64,000 nt of DNA from Hysterium pulicare CBS 123377 (GCA_000467715.1 AJFK01001090.1:310001-374000); one strand, 5' to 3'; shown: positions 23,173 to 35,157, counted from the first letter of the stretch. Notes: a model not told the origin generated them from the letters alone. Program-made: numbers and translations.

Positions 23173-25491
23173 CTAGTCGGCAAATGGATTTCTCGCGGTT
23201 TTCTCGTCATGAGGCGACTTGTCAGCAAACGGATTGTGCGGCGCTTTCTCGTCGTAGGGTGAGTTGCCAGTTGCAAGGTGTCCATGACTGCTCGCCCGCA
23301 AGTGGCTGGGGCGAGCTACCGATTCCGCAACATTACGTGCACCGACTTGGCCAACCTTCTCAGTTTGAGTATTTGGAACCTCCCTATTCGAAGCATCCGT
23401 AACCGGCTCGAACGTTGGGAAAGGTCGAGGTTGTATGGTGTACGGTGCAGCCTTATTCACAGGGTACTCATATGGCGGCGCCGCTGTGTCAGGTGGGTAA
23501 TCGTGTGCTTGAACTGGTTGGACGTTGTCGACCGACGGATCTATCGTATAAGCCCCAGGGTTCTCTGGGGTTCGGTCTCGCCCAAACACAACCATGCAGG
23601 CACGACCGATGCCAATGATTACAATGATTACCCAGAGTAGCACGACAAAGCTGGAAATGATTGCTTCAGTCCGAATGCCGCTTTGTAACTTGTCTGTCAG
23701 ATCAGTAACGGCTGCAGAGATATCGTCTTTCGTCGTGCTGCTCGGATTTGAAAGCAAATCAGCTGCCGATGAGGAGTTGCTAAGTTTTGCCAAGGTGCCA
23801 AGCGAGAATGTGTCATTTGGCATTGTCGGGAAATCAACATGAGCATTGTCTGAAACCCATGTCAAGCCTTTCTGGATGCCTTGAATCTTAAGCGTGACAA
23901 GACAGTCAAGGACGCCCTTGATGGGGTCATAGAGAACGGTGCCGCCAAAAGTCTTGTTGAGTACGGTGGTCATTTGGTCCACAAACTCATTGAGCGTTCC
24001 ATTCACTGCTGTTGTGGTGGTGTTGACCCAGCTGAAGATGTCCTTGTTGATATCGTTGTTCGTGGTATCGACAGCGTGGTTGACTCCGAGGGCCCATGAT
24101 TGGGAAGCATTGTTGAGAGAATGAACCACCTTGTCCGCAAAGCCGGCCACCTGATTTGTGAGCTGTGGTACCTCCTTTTCGATTGTCTTGAGGAGGATAT
24201 ATTGACACAGGCAGGCAAAAAGCCCTGCAATGCCCAGAGAAAGCACAAACAAAGCAGGGGTCGACGTTGCGTAAGCGACTGCCCATCTAATAACTGTCTG
24301 CCGCCTTGAGGATCCAAAGCGGTTGGCGAGCTTGAGCCCAAAGGATGATGTATAAGGTCGAGAAGACAAATACACAGCATCCATGGGATCATATGCAGAC
24401 TTCGTAATGAGATGAGCGCGTCGTTCCATCCAACGGTAGCGGCGAACTTCACGAATGGCCATAGGAACACAAACAAGAATAGCGAGAACAATGATGACTC
24501 CGAGGAAAATCTTACGTGCCGTGATTTCCATCTGGACAAGCTCGTCGAAAAAGTCGTTGATTCCGTTGCTGTCTGAGCAGAAAGTAAGTTGTTCTTTCTG
24601 CGGAACAGGCAGAAGTGTCCGGTTGAAGTTGAATGTGGTCAACGACTCGTTGATGAGCTTCCTAACCTCTTCGAAGGGCAGTCGGATAAGGTTGTTCGTG
24701 AAATTCTGGACGTCCTGAAAGGTTGGTATCGAGTTGTTCAGATCCTGCAGGCCTTGCTGAACCTCTGGTGGCACTTCCAAACCTTTCAACTTGTTGATAT
24801 CATCATCGAAATTGAGTTGAGGAGGGTTGAAGTCCGTGAACGGAAGGCTCTTCAGCGAGTGGAGGAAGGAATTGAGATCATTCTCAAAGGTACTCGAAAC
24901 GTTGGCAATATTACCTGTAACTGCATCGACAGTTTGGTTGAGTGTCTTGTAGATATCGTCGCCAAGCTGTACAGCCGCGTGAAGACTGCCACTGACGGCG
25001 AGAGTAATCAGGCATAGGTAGGTTGAGGTCATCATGTTAATAACGAAAAGAACGATTTCCTCAACGCCAGCGACGCTAAGATCCAGCATTGACATAAGTC
25101 CGTTGACAGCCCTTTCGACACCGTGCGCGGTCAGTTCATTGACGCCTTGCGACATATAGTGAGGCATTGATGCCAAGGAGCTGCCGATGTTTTCAACTTC
25201 GTTGCAGGCACCAAGAGCGGTTTTTCTTGCCCCGGAGAGGTTGTCGTTGATAGTCGCGATGGCAATCAAGGTGCGGACAAGGACAAGGAAGAGGAGAATA
25301 GTCCAGCGATTTATCCATATCTGTGAGAGTCTAGCTCGAAGGCCGAGGTATGGTGTGAGGTATGGTGTTTGGTTTATTGAAGGTCGTGGTACATCTTGCG
25401 GGGCGTAGTAGTCTCGCATCTCATGATCGCCAGCGGAAAGAGACGGAGGTACAGCCGGGAAGGAGTGCTGTTGGTTCTCTGTGGAAGCCAT
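23173..25491 (-). CDS. prm1: Prm1, plasma membrane fusion protein
   Basis: A single-exon frame of 772 residues starting at an ATG (25491). It is a polytopic membrane protein. The first segment is at residues 63-81 (WTILLFLVLVRTLIAIAT), with further segments around 141-168, 330, 410 and 615 (SFVVLLWVIIVIIGIGRACM). Large extracellular loops between them are rich in N-glycosylation sites (NQT, NVS, NNS). The segment AVQLGDDIYKTLNQTVDAV and this topology fit the Prm1 family. Prm1 acts during cell fusion: in yeast mating and in Neurospora both vegetative and sexual fusion, it helps merge plasma membranes after wall breakdown. The C-terminal tail is Pro-rich with a repeated short motif (APHNPFADKSPHDEKTARNP). 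Length is near the usual size. No frame damage. Confidence 0.92.
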   Translation of the reverse strand: MASTENQQHSFPAVPPSLSAGDHEMRDYYAPQDVPRPSINQTPYLTPYLGLRARLSQIWINRWTILLFLVLVRTLIAIATINDNLSGARKTALGACNEVENIGSSLASMPHYMSQGVNELTAHGVERAVNGLMSMLDLSVAGVEEIVLFVINMMTSTYLCLITLAVSGSLHAAVQLGDDIYKTLNQTVDAVTGNIANVSSTFENDLNSFLHSLKSLPFTDFNPPQLNFDDDINKLKGLEVPPEVQQGLQDLNNSIPTFQDVQNFTNNLIRLPFEEVRKLINESLTTFNFNRTLLPVPQKEQLTFCSDSNGINDFFDELVQMEITARKIFLGVIIVLAILVCVPMAIREVRRYRWMERRAHLITKSAYDPMDAVYLSSRPYTSSFGLKLANRFGSSRRQTVIRWAVAYATSTPALFVLSLGIAGLFACLCQYILLKTIEKEVPQLTNQVAGFADKVVHSLNNASQSWALGVNHAVDTTNNDINKDIFSWVNTTTTAVNGTLNEFVDQMTTVLNKTFGGTVLYDPIKGVLDCLVTLKIQGIQKGLTWVSDNAHVDFPTMPNDTFSLGTLAKLSNSSSAADLLSNPSSTTKDDISAAVTDLTDKLQSGIRTEAIISSFVVLLWVIIVIIGIGRACMVVFGRDRTPENPGAYTIDPSVDNVQPVQAHDYPPDTAAPPYEYPVNKAAPYTIQPRPFPTFEPVTDASNREVPNTQTEKVGQVGARNVAESVARPSHLRASSHGHLATGNSPYDEKAPHNPFADKSPHDEKTARNPFAD

Positions 25492-27205
25492 AAGGTAGAT
25501 GGGTGGTAGGAAAGGCCCCGGTCTGAGAGGCGTATTAGAAGTGATGTGCCAGTAAGGCGAGGTATAGCGGTTCGTGGGGTAATATGGGAGATGTTATAAA
25601 AGAAAAGGGAGAATCTGCCGGAGATGTCGAAATGGGAGGAACCAGGAAGGGAATTACAGAATTAGAAAAGCCTAAGAGTGAACATGTATAGAACAGACTG
25701 TGGTGGTACAATAGCGAACAATAAAGAAAAGTTTAGTCATATGAAGAACAATGTGGGTGAGCAGTGGGACTTTGAAGGGTTTTGGCATTCACCGACAATG
25801 AAACAATGGACATGAAACAAAGCAGCGGGTACGTACCGCGAGAGAGGACCTATTTGGAGACCTCTGTACGATATTGGAGCGAGAGGTCGCCCGACCGAGG
25901 CGTTTCAGCAGGCTACCCAGTCAATCATGACTCTATTCTGGAGTATGAGGGTCGTTTTGGTCGCGCGGCCCAAATAGGCGCCCTCGGAGGCGGGCAAAAA
26001 GTCATAGCGACCAGTCATTAGGTTGCGCAACGGCCAGGCTGGAGAGGCCTAAACAATGCGGAGGACAGTTTTGAATAGCGACTTGTTATTTTCGGTCTCT
26101 TTGTTCTTGACTGGTCTGACGCTTTGCTTTGAGCGCGGCTCCTTTGTTCCTCGACTTGCGACCACAGGACAACAGCGCCCGAGGATGCGCAAGTGCCCAG
26201 CGCGTCTCAGCTCTGCGAGCCGGTCAACACTGCAGCACTTCCGCAAACTCGGACGGCGGTCGCGGGTGGATATGTCGATCGCAAGGGAACACTATCTGGG
26301 GGTCGGTCGGCCACAGAGATGGTGTTCGAAGGTTGCGAAGAGGCGACGCGACGAGGCCGTTATGTAGGCTGTCGCAGATCCTTCTAGCTGGGGCGGGTTG
26401 TGTGGCGTTGGGCTTCCCTGTTTTCGCATGCTTAAACTGAACGTCATCTCTTCAGACTGTCCCTCAGACTTCGTTTGTTGCTATTCTGTCGGCTGTTTCT
26501 ACATAATAGGTGTCTCATGCAAATGCGAAGCTCCAGATGTCACGGCCATGCTATTTCAAGCTCCTGACACCAATGCCTTGCTGGAAAAGGGTTGTCAATG
26601 GCTTCGAGCGACGACAGCCTGTCATGTCGCCGAGATCTGATCGGGTCCGTGGCTGCGGCGTAGCGCCTGCTTCCGAAGGGTTGTTCCGATCCAAAACAAC
26701 GTGCTCCAATCAACACCCTTGACACGTGAAGCCATCAAACAACCCGCTTTCATCTCAATTCATCCCTTCTCGCCTGATCGTGTCTCCTCCGCCTACCATC
26801 GTGTTAATGCGAAAAGCTTGCATACCTTGCCTACCTCAATATGCTACTGCTACGAAACCAAAGCGTCTCGCTCGTCTCCTCAGCACGCGTCACGCGCTTG
26901 TGGGTTGTAACCTGGCCCGAATCTCTTGTTTCGTTGCTCGTCGATCAAGTGTATTGGTTGAGCACTTCATACAAGAGGCTGGAGGTTGCCAGCCTTGAGC
27001 GGGAAGAAGAAGTTTTCCACATTAGACACTAACTGCCAGGCAGAGAGTATTTCCTCGTATATTTGACCTTAAATCCCTCCTGCCGGCAATACTGCTTCCA
27101 TCAATCGCTTTTCCAGTATCGCATACCGTACGTGTTGCTAGGTTCTTGAATTGGTAGATTTGATTGCCCAATAGCTTCCACGGAAGGATGGCCTGATTCC
27201 TATCT
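25492..27205. other. intergenic, no gene seen
   Basis: Holds the prm1 promoter on its left side. Overlapping short ORFs on both strands have no start context, splice signals or motif worth reporting. Confidence 0.55.
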
Positions 27206-28108
27206 CTATGAGGAAGTCGAGGCTTTCGGTTCAAAGAGCTGACGAATAGGACAGATCGTTCGTACATGCTTAGCCAAGGACATCTTCTTGCCAAATACGT
27301 ATTCAGAATCGTCTTGGTATCTCTTACTTCTCGCTAACGCGCACTTTGGGTTTCGAGCACTTTCAGAGAAGATATTAGGGTTTCCTAACTTACCCACCAT
27401 TCCAGGCATCACTTCCACTCTTAATGATGCATTCTCATTCCACAGTAATTCCCGCCTCAGACGCATTCTTCAACAAATATTTTCTAGAACGGTAAGTGGA
27501 GTTTCAGCTTGACCTCGGACAGCCTGGTCTCCAACCAGAATTGTAAAGCCATCTGCCGTGACAATCTCATGCAAAAGTGTGATATACTAGCCACTGTATG
27601 TGCTACCCGTCGATTTTTCATTGTACTCATATCATCCAACATTTTCAGATGTAGCCACCGGGCTAACTGCGTAGCGTAAGTCTTCGGGCGATTGAATGTG
27701 ATCTGGTGGGTCCATGTTCCTTTTAGTCGCTCCATTAATGCCAGCTGCATCTCGAACGACGATAATTACGGGCACTTCGAGTGCAGAATTTCGTATGAAG
27801 ATTAACTGCATGGTGGAAGTGGAATTGAGGTCTTTCAGACACACTTCGACGGTATCTGAGCTCGCTGATGTGTCTTGGATCTCCTCCTTTTTGCTTTTCT
27901 TCTTTTCTGTTTTTCTGCTTTTCTGCTTTTCTGCATTCCAACTTTTCCAGTCATTTGTGCGTGACTGCAACTCTCCAATCCATTTTGAAGTACTGGCACT
28001 TGACTGCAACTCTCGACGAAGGAGCGGGGGTCCTGGGACACCGGACTTCCAGTGCTCATTCCGGCCACTTCTCTGACGCGAAGATACATTCGACGTCCTC
28101 ACACTCAT
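27206..28108 (-). pseudogene. coding-like relic of unknown family
   Basis: From the ATG at 28108 one frame is protein-like over some 900 bases but carries several in-frame stops, and nearby segments switch frame. It begins with a Ser/Lys-rich part including a run of short Lys-Glu repeats (EKQKSRKTEKKKSKKEE). It continues with ordered-looking pieces such as VPVIIVVRDAAGINGATKRN, HEIVTADGFTILVGDQAVRG and LWNENASLRVEVMPGMVG. A 54-bp intron with a weak GTTGGA donor could remove two of the stops, but not all the damage. I cannot name the family. It is either a decayed host gene, a gene with unusual introns, or a region with assembly errors. Confidence 0.35.
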
Positions 28109-29529
28109 ATTTACGTGTTATCCTGCTACACTAGATGACACGTATTGGTGCAAATATTCATGCAGGAGCCTATGGGTTGTGGTGACCGGAAGGTGTTGCC
28201 AAGAATCGGAGTATATCGCTTCAGAGAGGTCACATGAGCACGCTCCACTCTCTCACTTCGCTACTACGTGCTATCTGTACAATTCCACTCACCCTGTACG
28301 GAGAAATTTCCGAGAGCTACATTTCGTCTTTTTGCTCTGATTTGGAGGTTTCTCACCGCTTTCCGAGACCTTTACCGCTTTCTCGAATTGCTTCTCAAGC
28401 ACCCTCGTGGTCTGACAGCGATCTCACTCGTTCAGTATGTCGCAATAACCGCTATTCTCCGGAGTCTCTGGCATATCTTCTCATCAATAGTGCAGCGTTC
28501 TTGGGACACCGCTTCATTCTCCGCAGTTGGTCACTTTTCTCCTTGAAGAAATCGTTAAGTAGGTGAGGGTTCCCATGACTCACCTCGGAAGCTATTGTCG
28601 AGCTCGACCACAATAGCAACTCTTTTCTTATTGATCTTCGAACAACAATACCAGGCACCTATAATACCAAACAGTCTTAGCTCAGGCAGCAAGATCTACT
28701 TCATCTACACCCATTGAGTGTTTGCATCGACCGATCCACTTGTAGAGCATCCTATACCTGGTTGGTATTTTACTTTCCTAATCATTAGATTATTTTCGTG
28801 AGCTACTATTCCTAGCTTCTATCAGTCTTTCCGGAGGTGGTTGCACCAACTGCATCTTCCATCAGAGCAAGCCCCCCACGGAGGTACCGGACATTATACC
28901 GTTGACAACATTGGAGCTCCTTGGGCCTTCGTCACTTCCCAAACCATAGGTAATACCAAGGGCGCAGGGAGTGAACACTGTGAAGGTCTTGGGGACCGCA
29001 CAATCTGAATACCAGGTAGGTTGATTCATATCTGGTCGAATGTTTCGGGAGTCAGGGCGGCTTCTCATCCTTGCTAGCATAGCCTTGGATATTCAGCAAC
29101 TCTCCTAATTTGGAGCGTTCGTTGCCAAAGAAGTGACTGCAAGCCACGATGCCGAAACAGATTTGCCATTTCATCGCAGTATCGCATTCGTCGTTTGGGC
29201 GTGGCCTTTGAAAGTGAATACTTGCTAACATAGGAAATAAGGGTCCAGGCCTCGTTTTAGGGTCCGCTTTAGAGTCCACTACATCTCGCCAAACAACGGT
29301 CACAATCCATCTACGTGGTTCCGGAAACAATCAAATCATAACATCAACCTCTACCTTACGTCCCTCCATTTTCCTCCTCAATCTCCAGGCATCCAGGGCA
29401 AATCACTTGCTTAGACAACCCCTTCAAGCTTCAGCGTGCCTCTAGAATCCGCCCACAGCGATCAATTCACTGGTCAGGTCCTTTATACAATTTAGGGAGC
29501 CGAGGTATCAGTTTTCAGCCGGCGTCCAT
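28109..29529. other. intergenic with one doubtful small ORF
   Basis: A minus-strand ATG frame at 28862-29080 (72 codons) has a protein-like stretch (WYSDCAVPKTFTVFTPCALG), but no signal peptide, neighbours or family support it. Nothing else is supported. Confidence 0.45.
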
Positions 29530-30135
29530 ATGTCGCACACACACTCCCGTTCATGGGCCTCCCCGGAAACGAAAGAGAGCGAGCACTTCCAAGTCACAAA
29601 GAATGCAATGCGGCGACTGTTCCCTAAATCGGAAGTTGCAGAAATGGACATGTCAGCGTGGCTCGAACATCGAGGGGCAATCGTGTCCGCCAAGGGGCAG
29701 AGGATCGTGCGAGTGCTCGCGGTAAAGGAAGATGCTCGAAAACGCGGTCTACCACCTTTGGCCCCGCCTTTGAAAGGCAAAGACTTCAAAGGATACCGTG
29801 GCGTTGTGCTCTGCGAGCAGACAATCTGGTGCTCAAAATGGGATCCCAAAAAAGACAGATCGCCGTGGCCTAGTACTGCAGAGATGAAGTGGGAAGGAGA
29901 CGATCGGGCAAAGACAAGTGTTGGGCGTTACCTACCTTTGCCACGAGAACCGGGGAACGCAACCGTCGCTTGGCACCATCTACACGTCCTCAAACAGTAC
30001 GACTTCGACGAAGTGCGGAAAATTCCAACTTTGGAAGACATACTCCTCCCAGTAGACGAGATCGACGATGGCAAAGTTCCCGACTTAGTCAACACCGATC
30101 TGCTACAGGCGATAGACTCTGACCATCTTTTCTGA
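29530..30135 (+). CDS. conserved-looking hypothetical protein, single exon
   Basis: An intact frame of 201 residues from an ATG at 29530. It is a soluble, charged protein with no membrane segment or signal peptide. The N-terminal part reads like a helical region (NAMRRLFPKSEVAEMDMSAW, then LEHRGAIVSAKGQRIVRVLA). The middle has aromatic and Trp-rich motifs (CEQTIWCSKWDPKKDRSPWP) and the C-terminus is acidic. The composition and uninterrupted length argue for a real gene. I do not recognise a family. A minus-strand frame overlapping it (29508-29849) is best seen as its shadow. Confidence 0.6.
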   Translation: MSHTHSRSWASPETKESEHFQVTKNAMRRLFPKSEVAEMDMSAWLEHRGAIVSAKGQRIVRVLAVKEDARKRGLPPLAPPLKGKDFKGYRGVVLCEQTIWCSKWDPKKDRSPWPSTAEMKWEGDDRAKTSVGRYLPLPREPGNATVAWHHLHVLKQYDFDEVRKIPTLEDILLPVDEIDDGKVPDLVNTDLLQAIDSDHLF

Positions 30136-31535
30136 CACTGGCGACTTCCGGATACTTCTCTGTGCAGCAAGTTACTTGAACGTCAACATTCTTTTAGCGA
30201 GCAATCATTCGTACGGAAGCACAATCACACCATTCTCAGCGGTCAATTTGCATAGCGATGGTCAACACAGCGACACTGGATGTTCAAGGGTTCGAGCACG
30301 ATGCAGAAGAATCAAGTAGATGGATTGTGTTTGTTGCTGGATACCCTTGGGAATGATTTGGCGTTACGGTTCTTGGCAGGTAACCATGTTCAAGCCATGG
30401 GTTTGTCTTCCTTTTTGCATCATTTCTTTTCTTCTCAATGCATAAACATTGCCGTCATTACAATCATCGAGGATTTCCTCTTCCCATCACACTCCATCTC
30501 ATTCCCCTTACCTCTGTTCCTCTGGCATCCATTCTCACCACCAACTTCCGCTTGCTTTGAACACTGTTCTTTCATGTTCCGAGCTTAGCGATGGCGTTGG
30601 CGGCATTTTCCATTCTCCATGCGTTTCTACAGATTGCAGTTCTCAAGCATGTTGGTATCTTGCATTCAGCCTTCAAATACCCCGGATCAAGGCAAGATAG
30701 ACGTTTCTTTTTTGTATTACATGCCGTTCAATCAAGGTCACTCAGATTGCTTCTTCATAAATTCTTGGGTTCCCACTGCTGAGTCTTGATTGAATGGTAT
30801 CTTTCGCGCCGTATCGCATCGCAGAGTCCTTCGCATGGCATTCAAGCGACGCCTATTCGTGCTTCAACGGCTCCCAACTTCAATGGCTTCATCACATTCT
30901 CCACTCGGCTTACACCTTTTATACATTCTTCGACAATATCTTTAGTTGCTTCATGATAGTTTTATCAATAAAAAGTTCTATTTTGCTCTGTAGGAACCTC
31001 CCTCGAGTGCAGCTGCTGAATGTGGCTTACATCGAACCACCACTTAGCCGTAATCTGGCTCATCTTTCCCGTGCAATAACCAACGCTCCATACGCTCCAG
31101 ATGCATCATAGGTGGAGGCTCAAGCTTAAGCCAAAGCCGAAGACATATAGTCGGTCATGCTCTATGTCTGTACCATTCACTACCCGAAGACTGGGAACTC
31201 CCCTCGCAACTCATCACCACGAAACAGATCTCACATGGGTAGTACACAGCTGAGCACTTTCCTGTAGCTTCCAGTGCCCAAAAACATAAACCTCGTCCAC
31301 TTTACCAAGATTATAAGATAAGGACTATATTTAGTGGTCGGTGGTCGGCAGCCGGTCGTGATTTCTTGTACCGACAACCCGTTTACTGCGATGTGGGATC
31401 GTCGCAAAGCTTTCTAAACTGGGCTGAATACGACCAGCTACTTTCCTGCAAGCGAGAAACTCTGCCGGGCTGAATCTACATCATAACTCAGCATGGACCC
31501 CTTACCAAGAGCTCATCATTACTCCATCCACCATC
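30136..31535. other. intergenic, no gene seen
   Basis: Pyrimidine-rich patches give several short plus-strand ORFs without motifs. The right end is the promoter of the P450 gene. Confidence 0.6.
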
Positions 31536-33215
31536 ATGCCTATCTTGTCCTTGACGAATATCGGGCTTTCTACAGTATGTCTTTACCTTGCTTATTACGC
31601 CCATTGGGAATTCACAATTGGTTCACGACGTCGAGCGTTGAAGAAAGAGAAGGGCTGTTTACCAGTGAAAAAGTGGCCTTGCAAAGGTCCAATATTGGGT
31701 CTTGACCTCATACTGGCGCTTAGGAGGGCGATAAAAACGCACAGCCTGCTACAGTCGATCCATGAGGTGCTTGGAAGCATGGATACGGCCGAATTGAGGA
31801 TACTTGGACGAACTATCTGGATGACAGACCACCCGGACAACGTCAAAGCTATGCTCTCATTGGATTTTGATTCCTGGAGTATTGGTTCGGAGCGTATTAG
31901 AGGCATGTCAGCCTTCCTGGGCCATGGCATTTTCACGACAGAAGGGCCTGCATGGAAGCATTCGAGAGACATGTTGAGACCATGTTTCGAGCGCTCACAA
32001 GTTGCTGATGTAACAATTCTCGAGGATCACACTCAAGCTTTTATCAATAACATACCCACGGATGGGTCTACAGTCGACCTCCAGGATCTCTTTCATCGAC
32101 TCACACTCGACGTTGCCACCGAGTTTTTGTTTGGCGAGAGTACCAACTCGCTTGACCTAGAGGCCAAGAATGTCGAAGTGGATAGTTTCGTGAAGGCTTT
32201 TCAATACTGTCAAAATCCACTTGAAGCAGGAAGGAGCGGCATTTGGGATTCTATTACCGAACTTCTGAGGTTCAAGGACACAAAATTCAAACGATCAGTT
32301 AATACTATTAACGGTATGTGGTCCCTCTAAACTAAATTAATACATGGTAGAGACATTTCGCTCCCATGTCTAATATGTGCCCTCTAGAATTTGCCGACAA
32401 GATGGTTGAAAAGGGATTTCAAAGATCTTCAAAAGCTTCGGCGGAGCCCGCATCTGGGCCTTCCCGTTACATATTCCTTGATGAACTAATTTCACAGACC
32501 ACAGACAAGATTAGGATTCGTTCAGAGCTCCTCAACATTTTACTTGCCGGACGAGATACCACCGCCGCACTTCTGTCAAATGTCTGGTTTGAAATGTCAA
32601 AGCGCGCAGATATTTTCAGTCGACTTCGCAAGGAAATATATGAAGTCGTTGGTGAGGACCAGCCTTCCTATCAGAGTCTGAAAGACATGAAATATCTCCG
32701 TGCAGTCATCAACGAGTCGCAGCGCCTGTACCCAATCGTGCCTAGCAATTCTCGTCAGGCTCTTGTCGATACTGTCCTCCCAGTAGGCGATAATGCTCCT
32801 GTCTTCATTCCTAAGGGTGGCTACGTGGGGTTTCACCTGTATTCCATGCACAGGCGAAAGGACATATATGGCGAAGACGCAGAGGAATTCAAGCCGGAGA
32901 GGTGGTTAGACTCGGAGAATGGTGGTAATCCCCTTAGGCCAGGTTGGGGATATCTGCCGTTCAACGGTGGGCCACGAGTATGCATCGGCCGTAAGTCCAA
33001 TTGGCTGCTTTCGCGTGTCGATTCCCCCGCAAATTGTTTGCATGCCTTGACTAAGCTTGACAGAACAATTCGCTCTCACAGAAGCATCCTATGCCACTGT
33101 CCGCCTCGTACAGGCTTTCACTACTCTCGAAAGCAAGGACCCAGAACCATGGCGCGAGAAATTTTCGGTCACTTGCATTGGGCTTGGAGGATGCAAAGTA
33201 GCTCTTCGAGCTTAA
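31536..33215 (+). CDS. cytochrome P450, CYP52-like (alkane/fatty-acid hydroxylase group)
   Basis: Three exons (31536-32313, 32388-32990, 33064-33215) with 74- and 73-bp introns encode 510 residues. An N-terminal membrane anchor (residues about 5-25) is followed by GSRRRALKKEKGCLPVKKWP, typical of the CYP52 clan. The I-helix motif AGRDTT is at 313-318, the ExxR motif ESQR at 369-372, FKPERW near 427-432 and the haem-binding loop FNGGPRVCIG with Cys458. The last exon continues QQFALTEASYATVRL, as in CYP52 members. Class members sit in the endoplasmic reticulum and hydroxylate the omega end of alkanes or fatty acids with a P450 reductase. The substrate here is inferred from family only. All key residues are present and the frame is intact. 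No biosynthetic cluster is visible around it. Confidence 0.92.
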
Positions 33216-33525
33216 GGTATCATGAATGAACTCTCCACTCCCATTTTGAACATATTGTGATCTCCAATTTATCAACATCAGTCTACTCGGTCTTCGTAAT
33301 ATCCTGAAATAAGAACCTCTCTTCTTGACCTGCCAACAACACTGTTTGGAAGCGACATGCCTGAGGAATCCCCTGTCCGCTCCCGCGTATGCATGACCAC
33401 ACTCTAAGCAGAATCACAAACAGGATCGCCGAGATTATCATAACATGAACAGCAGTACCTCATACAGCCTTTACTCACGGTCAACCCTTCTCGAAGATTC
33501 GAACACCCATAGTCCGCAGCTGCAA

Positions 33526-35157
33526 CTAAAGCTCCATCCTATCGCAAGCATCAGCGAGTCTGTCGTCTACGTCCTCGTCTTCGACCTCAGCAAGAATAGC
33601 CTGAAGCACAGTCTGCTTCTCGTGGCGACGAGCCCGGTCGATTTGGATTGCCTTCATCTTCTCCTGGCGCTTTTGGATGGCGCCGCGGTCCGACTTGCGA
33701 TTTTTGCGTTGACCTTTGCGCTGGCCTTTGGAAGCGTGGCTCTTGATTGTGGCGACGATTGACTTGACTATTTCCGCATCGGGAACTTGATTCTCAGTCA
33801 GCCACTCAATCATGGCCTTCAGGTCATCCGGCTTGAATTTCCCGCTTTCAACGCGTCTACGGGCTTGTTCTGCTTTGAGTTGCGCCGCGTTACCGCCCGC
33901 ACTCGGCTTTTTAGTGAACTTCTTCTGACCCTTCGGAGCTTTGGCACCGACAGACGCCTCAGAGTCGTTCGAAGCCTTCGGACCCTTAGGTACTTTCGAG
34001 AAGTCGAAGCCATCAGCGTCCACGCGATTGATTTGTGCATCACCATTGGTGGGCTTGTTGGTGTTGTCTGTCACCTCCGCTGACTTGGACTTCTCCAGAC
34101 CGCCTTCCATTCTGCCATCACCACCGAAATCGATGAGCCACTCCTCTTCCTCCTCGTCCTTCTTCCCTTTCTCCTCCACAGGAACCTTAGCTTGAGACTG
34201 CTTGTTTAGCTCTTTGGCTGGCGCATCTGGCTGTCTCTGCTTTCGGGCTTCCTTCACGGTGACCTTTTGCTGCTGCTTTCGGTCTTTCTTTGCCGCGAAT
34301 CTGGCCCCGACTCCGGGATGCTGCTGCTGCTTTTTCTTCTCGTCTTCCTCCATCCCTTCCAACACCTTGACAGCAGCAACATCCAGGTCAGACCGAATTG
34401 GGATAATGATTTTCTTCTTTGAAGAGTAATAAGCAATCTCGCAAACTCTTGCGTCTGCCAAGACTGCAGCTTCGTTCTCTTCTTCGATGAACTCGGGATT
34501 GAAGAGAGTCAACCACATGCTAGCAGTCTTGAACCCAGCGTCGGGGAGATTGGCCAGTGCAAGACGCACGCAGAGTCGACAACCAAACTGAGGACCTTGA
34601 GGGCGAAACTCTTGATCGAACATTCCTGGGTATTCGTACTTAATTCCGAGTTCCTTCCAGTTGATTGCGGCTCTCATCATTTCCACTTGATTGCCTATCT
34701 GGGTCTTGAGTCCAGGTGGCAGTATCGCCTCCATGCCGGCACAGTTGGGAGCGCAAGCCTCTGTTGCATCTGGTGTGACAACATAGTGGCCACACGTCAG
34801 GAGATGCAGACGAGAAGATGAGCAATGGCAGGGACGATTCTCCTTGTTCCGGAGTTTCGGAGGAAGCGGCGACCACGGCGCCCACGGCTCGCGATGCCCC
34901 ACAAGACCAAGATACTCTTTAGAGCGCTTTTTAGACTTGATCAAAGCCCAGACTGACTGTTTGTTCAAGTTTTCAGGCGTATTTGGGATGGCCATGTCCT
35001 TCGTCATATCTTGCACCGCGGTGCTCTCAAAGCCGACTTGCGTAATCGGAGGAGCTTCGGTAGCTCCGTTTGCACTGTCACCGGGGATAAGACTGGGATA
35101 GTCAAGGAGTTGGCCTGGTAGAGGCTGGGCCTCATCCATAAGATCATCAAAATCCAT
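33526..35157 (-). CDS. orphan Cys- and Lys-rich protein
   Basis: A single-exon frame of 543 residues starting at the ATG that gives MDFDDLMDEAQPLPGQ; the longer reading begins with TTG. The N-terminal half looks folded, with clustered cysteines and histidines (PCHCSSSRLHLLTCGHYVV, then CAPNCAG, then GCRLCVRLAL) that could bind a metal. The second half is highly charged, with repeated Lys/Gln/Glu-rich stretches and QQQQ runs, ending in a basic coiled region. This layout suggests a nuclear or RNA-binding role, but that is speculation. Not recognised as a known family. It converges with the P450 gene, with about 310 bp between stops. Confidence 0.7.
   Translation of the reverse strand: MDFDDLMDEAQPLPGQLLDYPSLIPGDSANGATEAPPITQVGFESTAVQDMTKDMAIPNTPENLNKQSVWALIKSKKRSKEYLGLVGHREPWAPWSPLPPKLRNKENRPCHCSSSRLHLLTCGHYVVTPDATEACAPNCAGMEAILPPGLKTQIGNQVEMMRAAINWKELGIKYEYPGMFDQEFRPQGPQFGCRLCVRLALANLPDAGFKTASMWLTLFNPEFIEEENEAAVLADARVCEIAYYSSKKKIIIPIRSDLDVAAVKVLEGMEEDEKKKQQQHPGVGARFAAKKDRKQQQKVTVKEARKQRQPDAPAKELNKQSQAKVPVEEKGKKDEEEEEWLIDFGGDGRMEGGLEKSKSAEVTDNTNKPTNGDAQINRVDADGFDFSKVPKGPKASNDSEASVGAKAPKGQKKFTKKPSAGGNAAQLKAEQARRRVESGKFKPDDLKAMIEWLTENQVPDAEIVKSIVATIKSHASKGQRKGQRKNRKSDRGAIQKRQEKMKAIQIDRARRHEKQTVLQAILAEVEDEDVDDRLADACDRMEL

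Noticed and set aside
31536-33215. P450 as part of a biosynthetic cluster
   Set aside because: Neighbours are an orphan protein and housekeeping genes; no backbone enzyme, transporter or cluster regulator is present.
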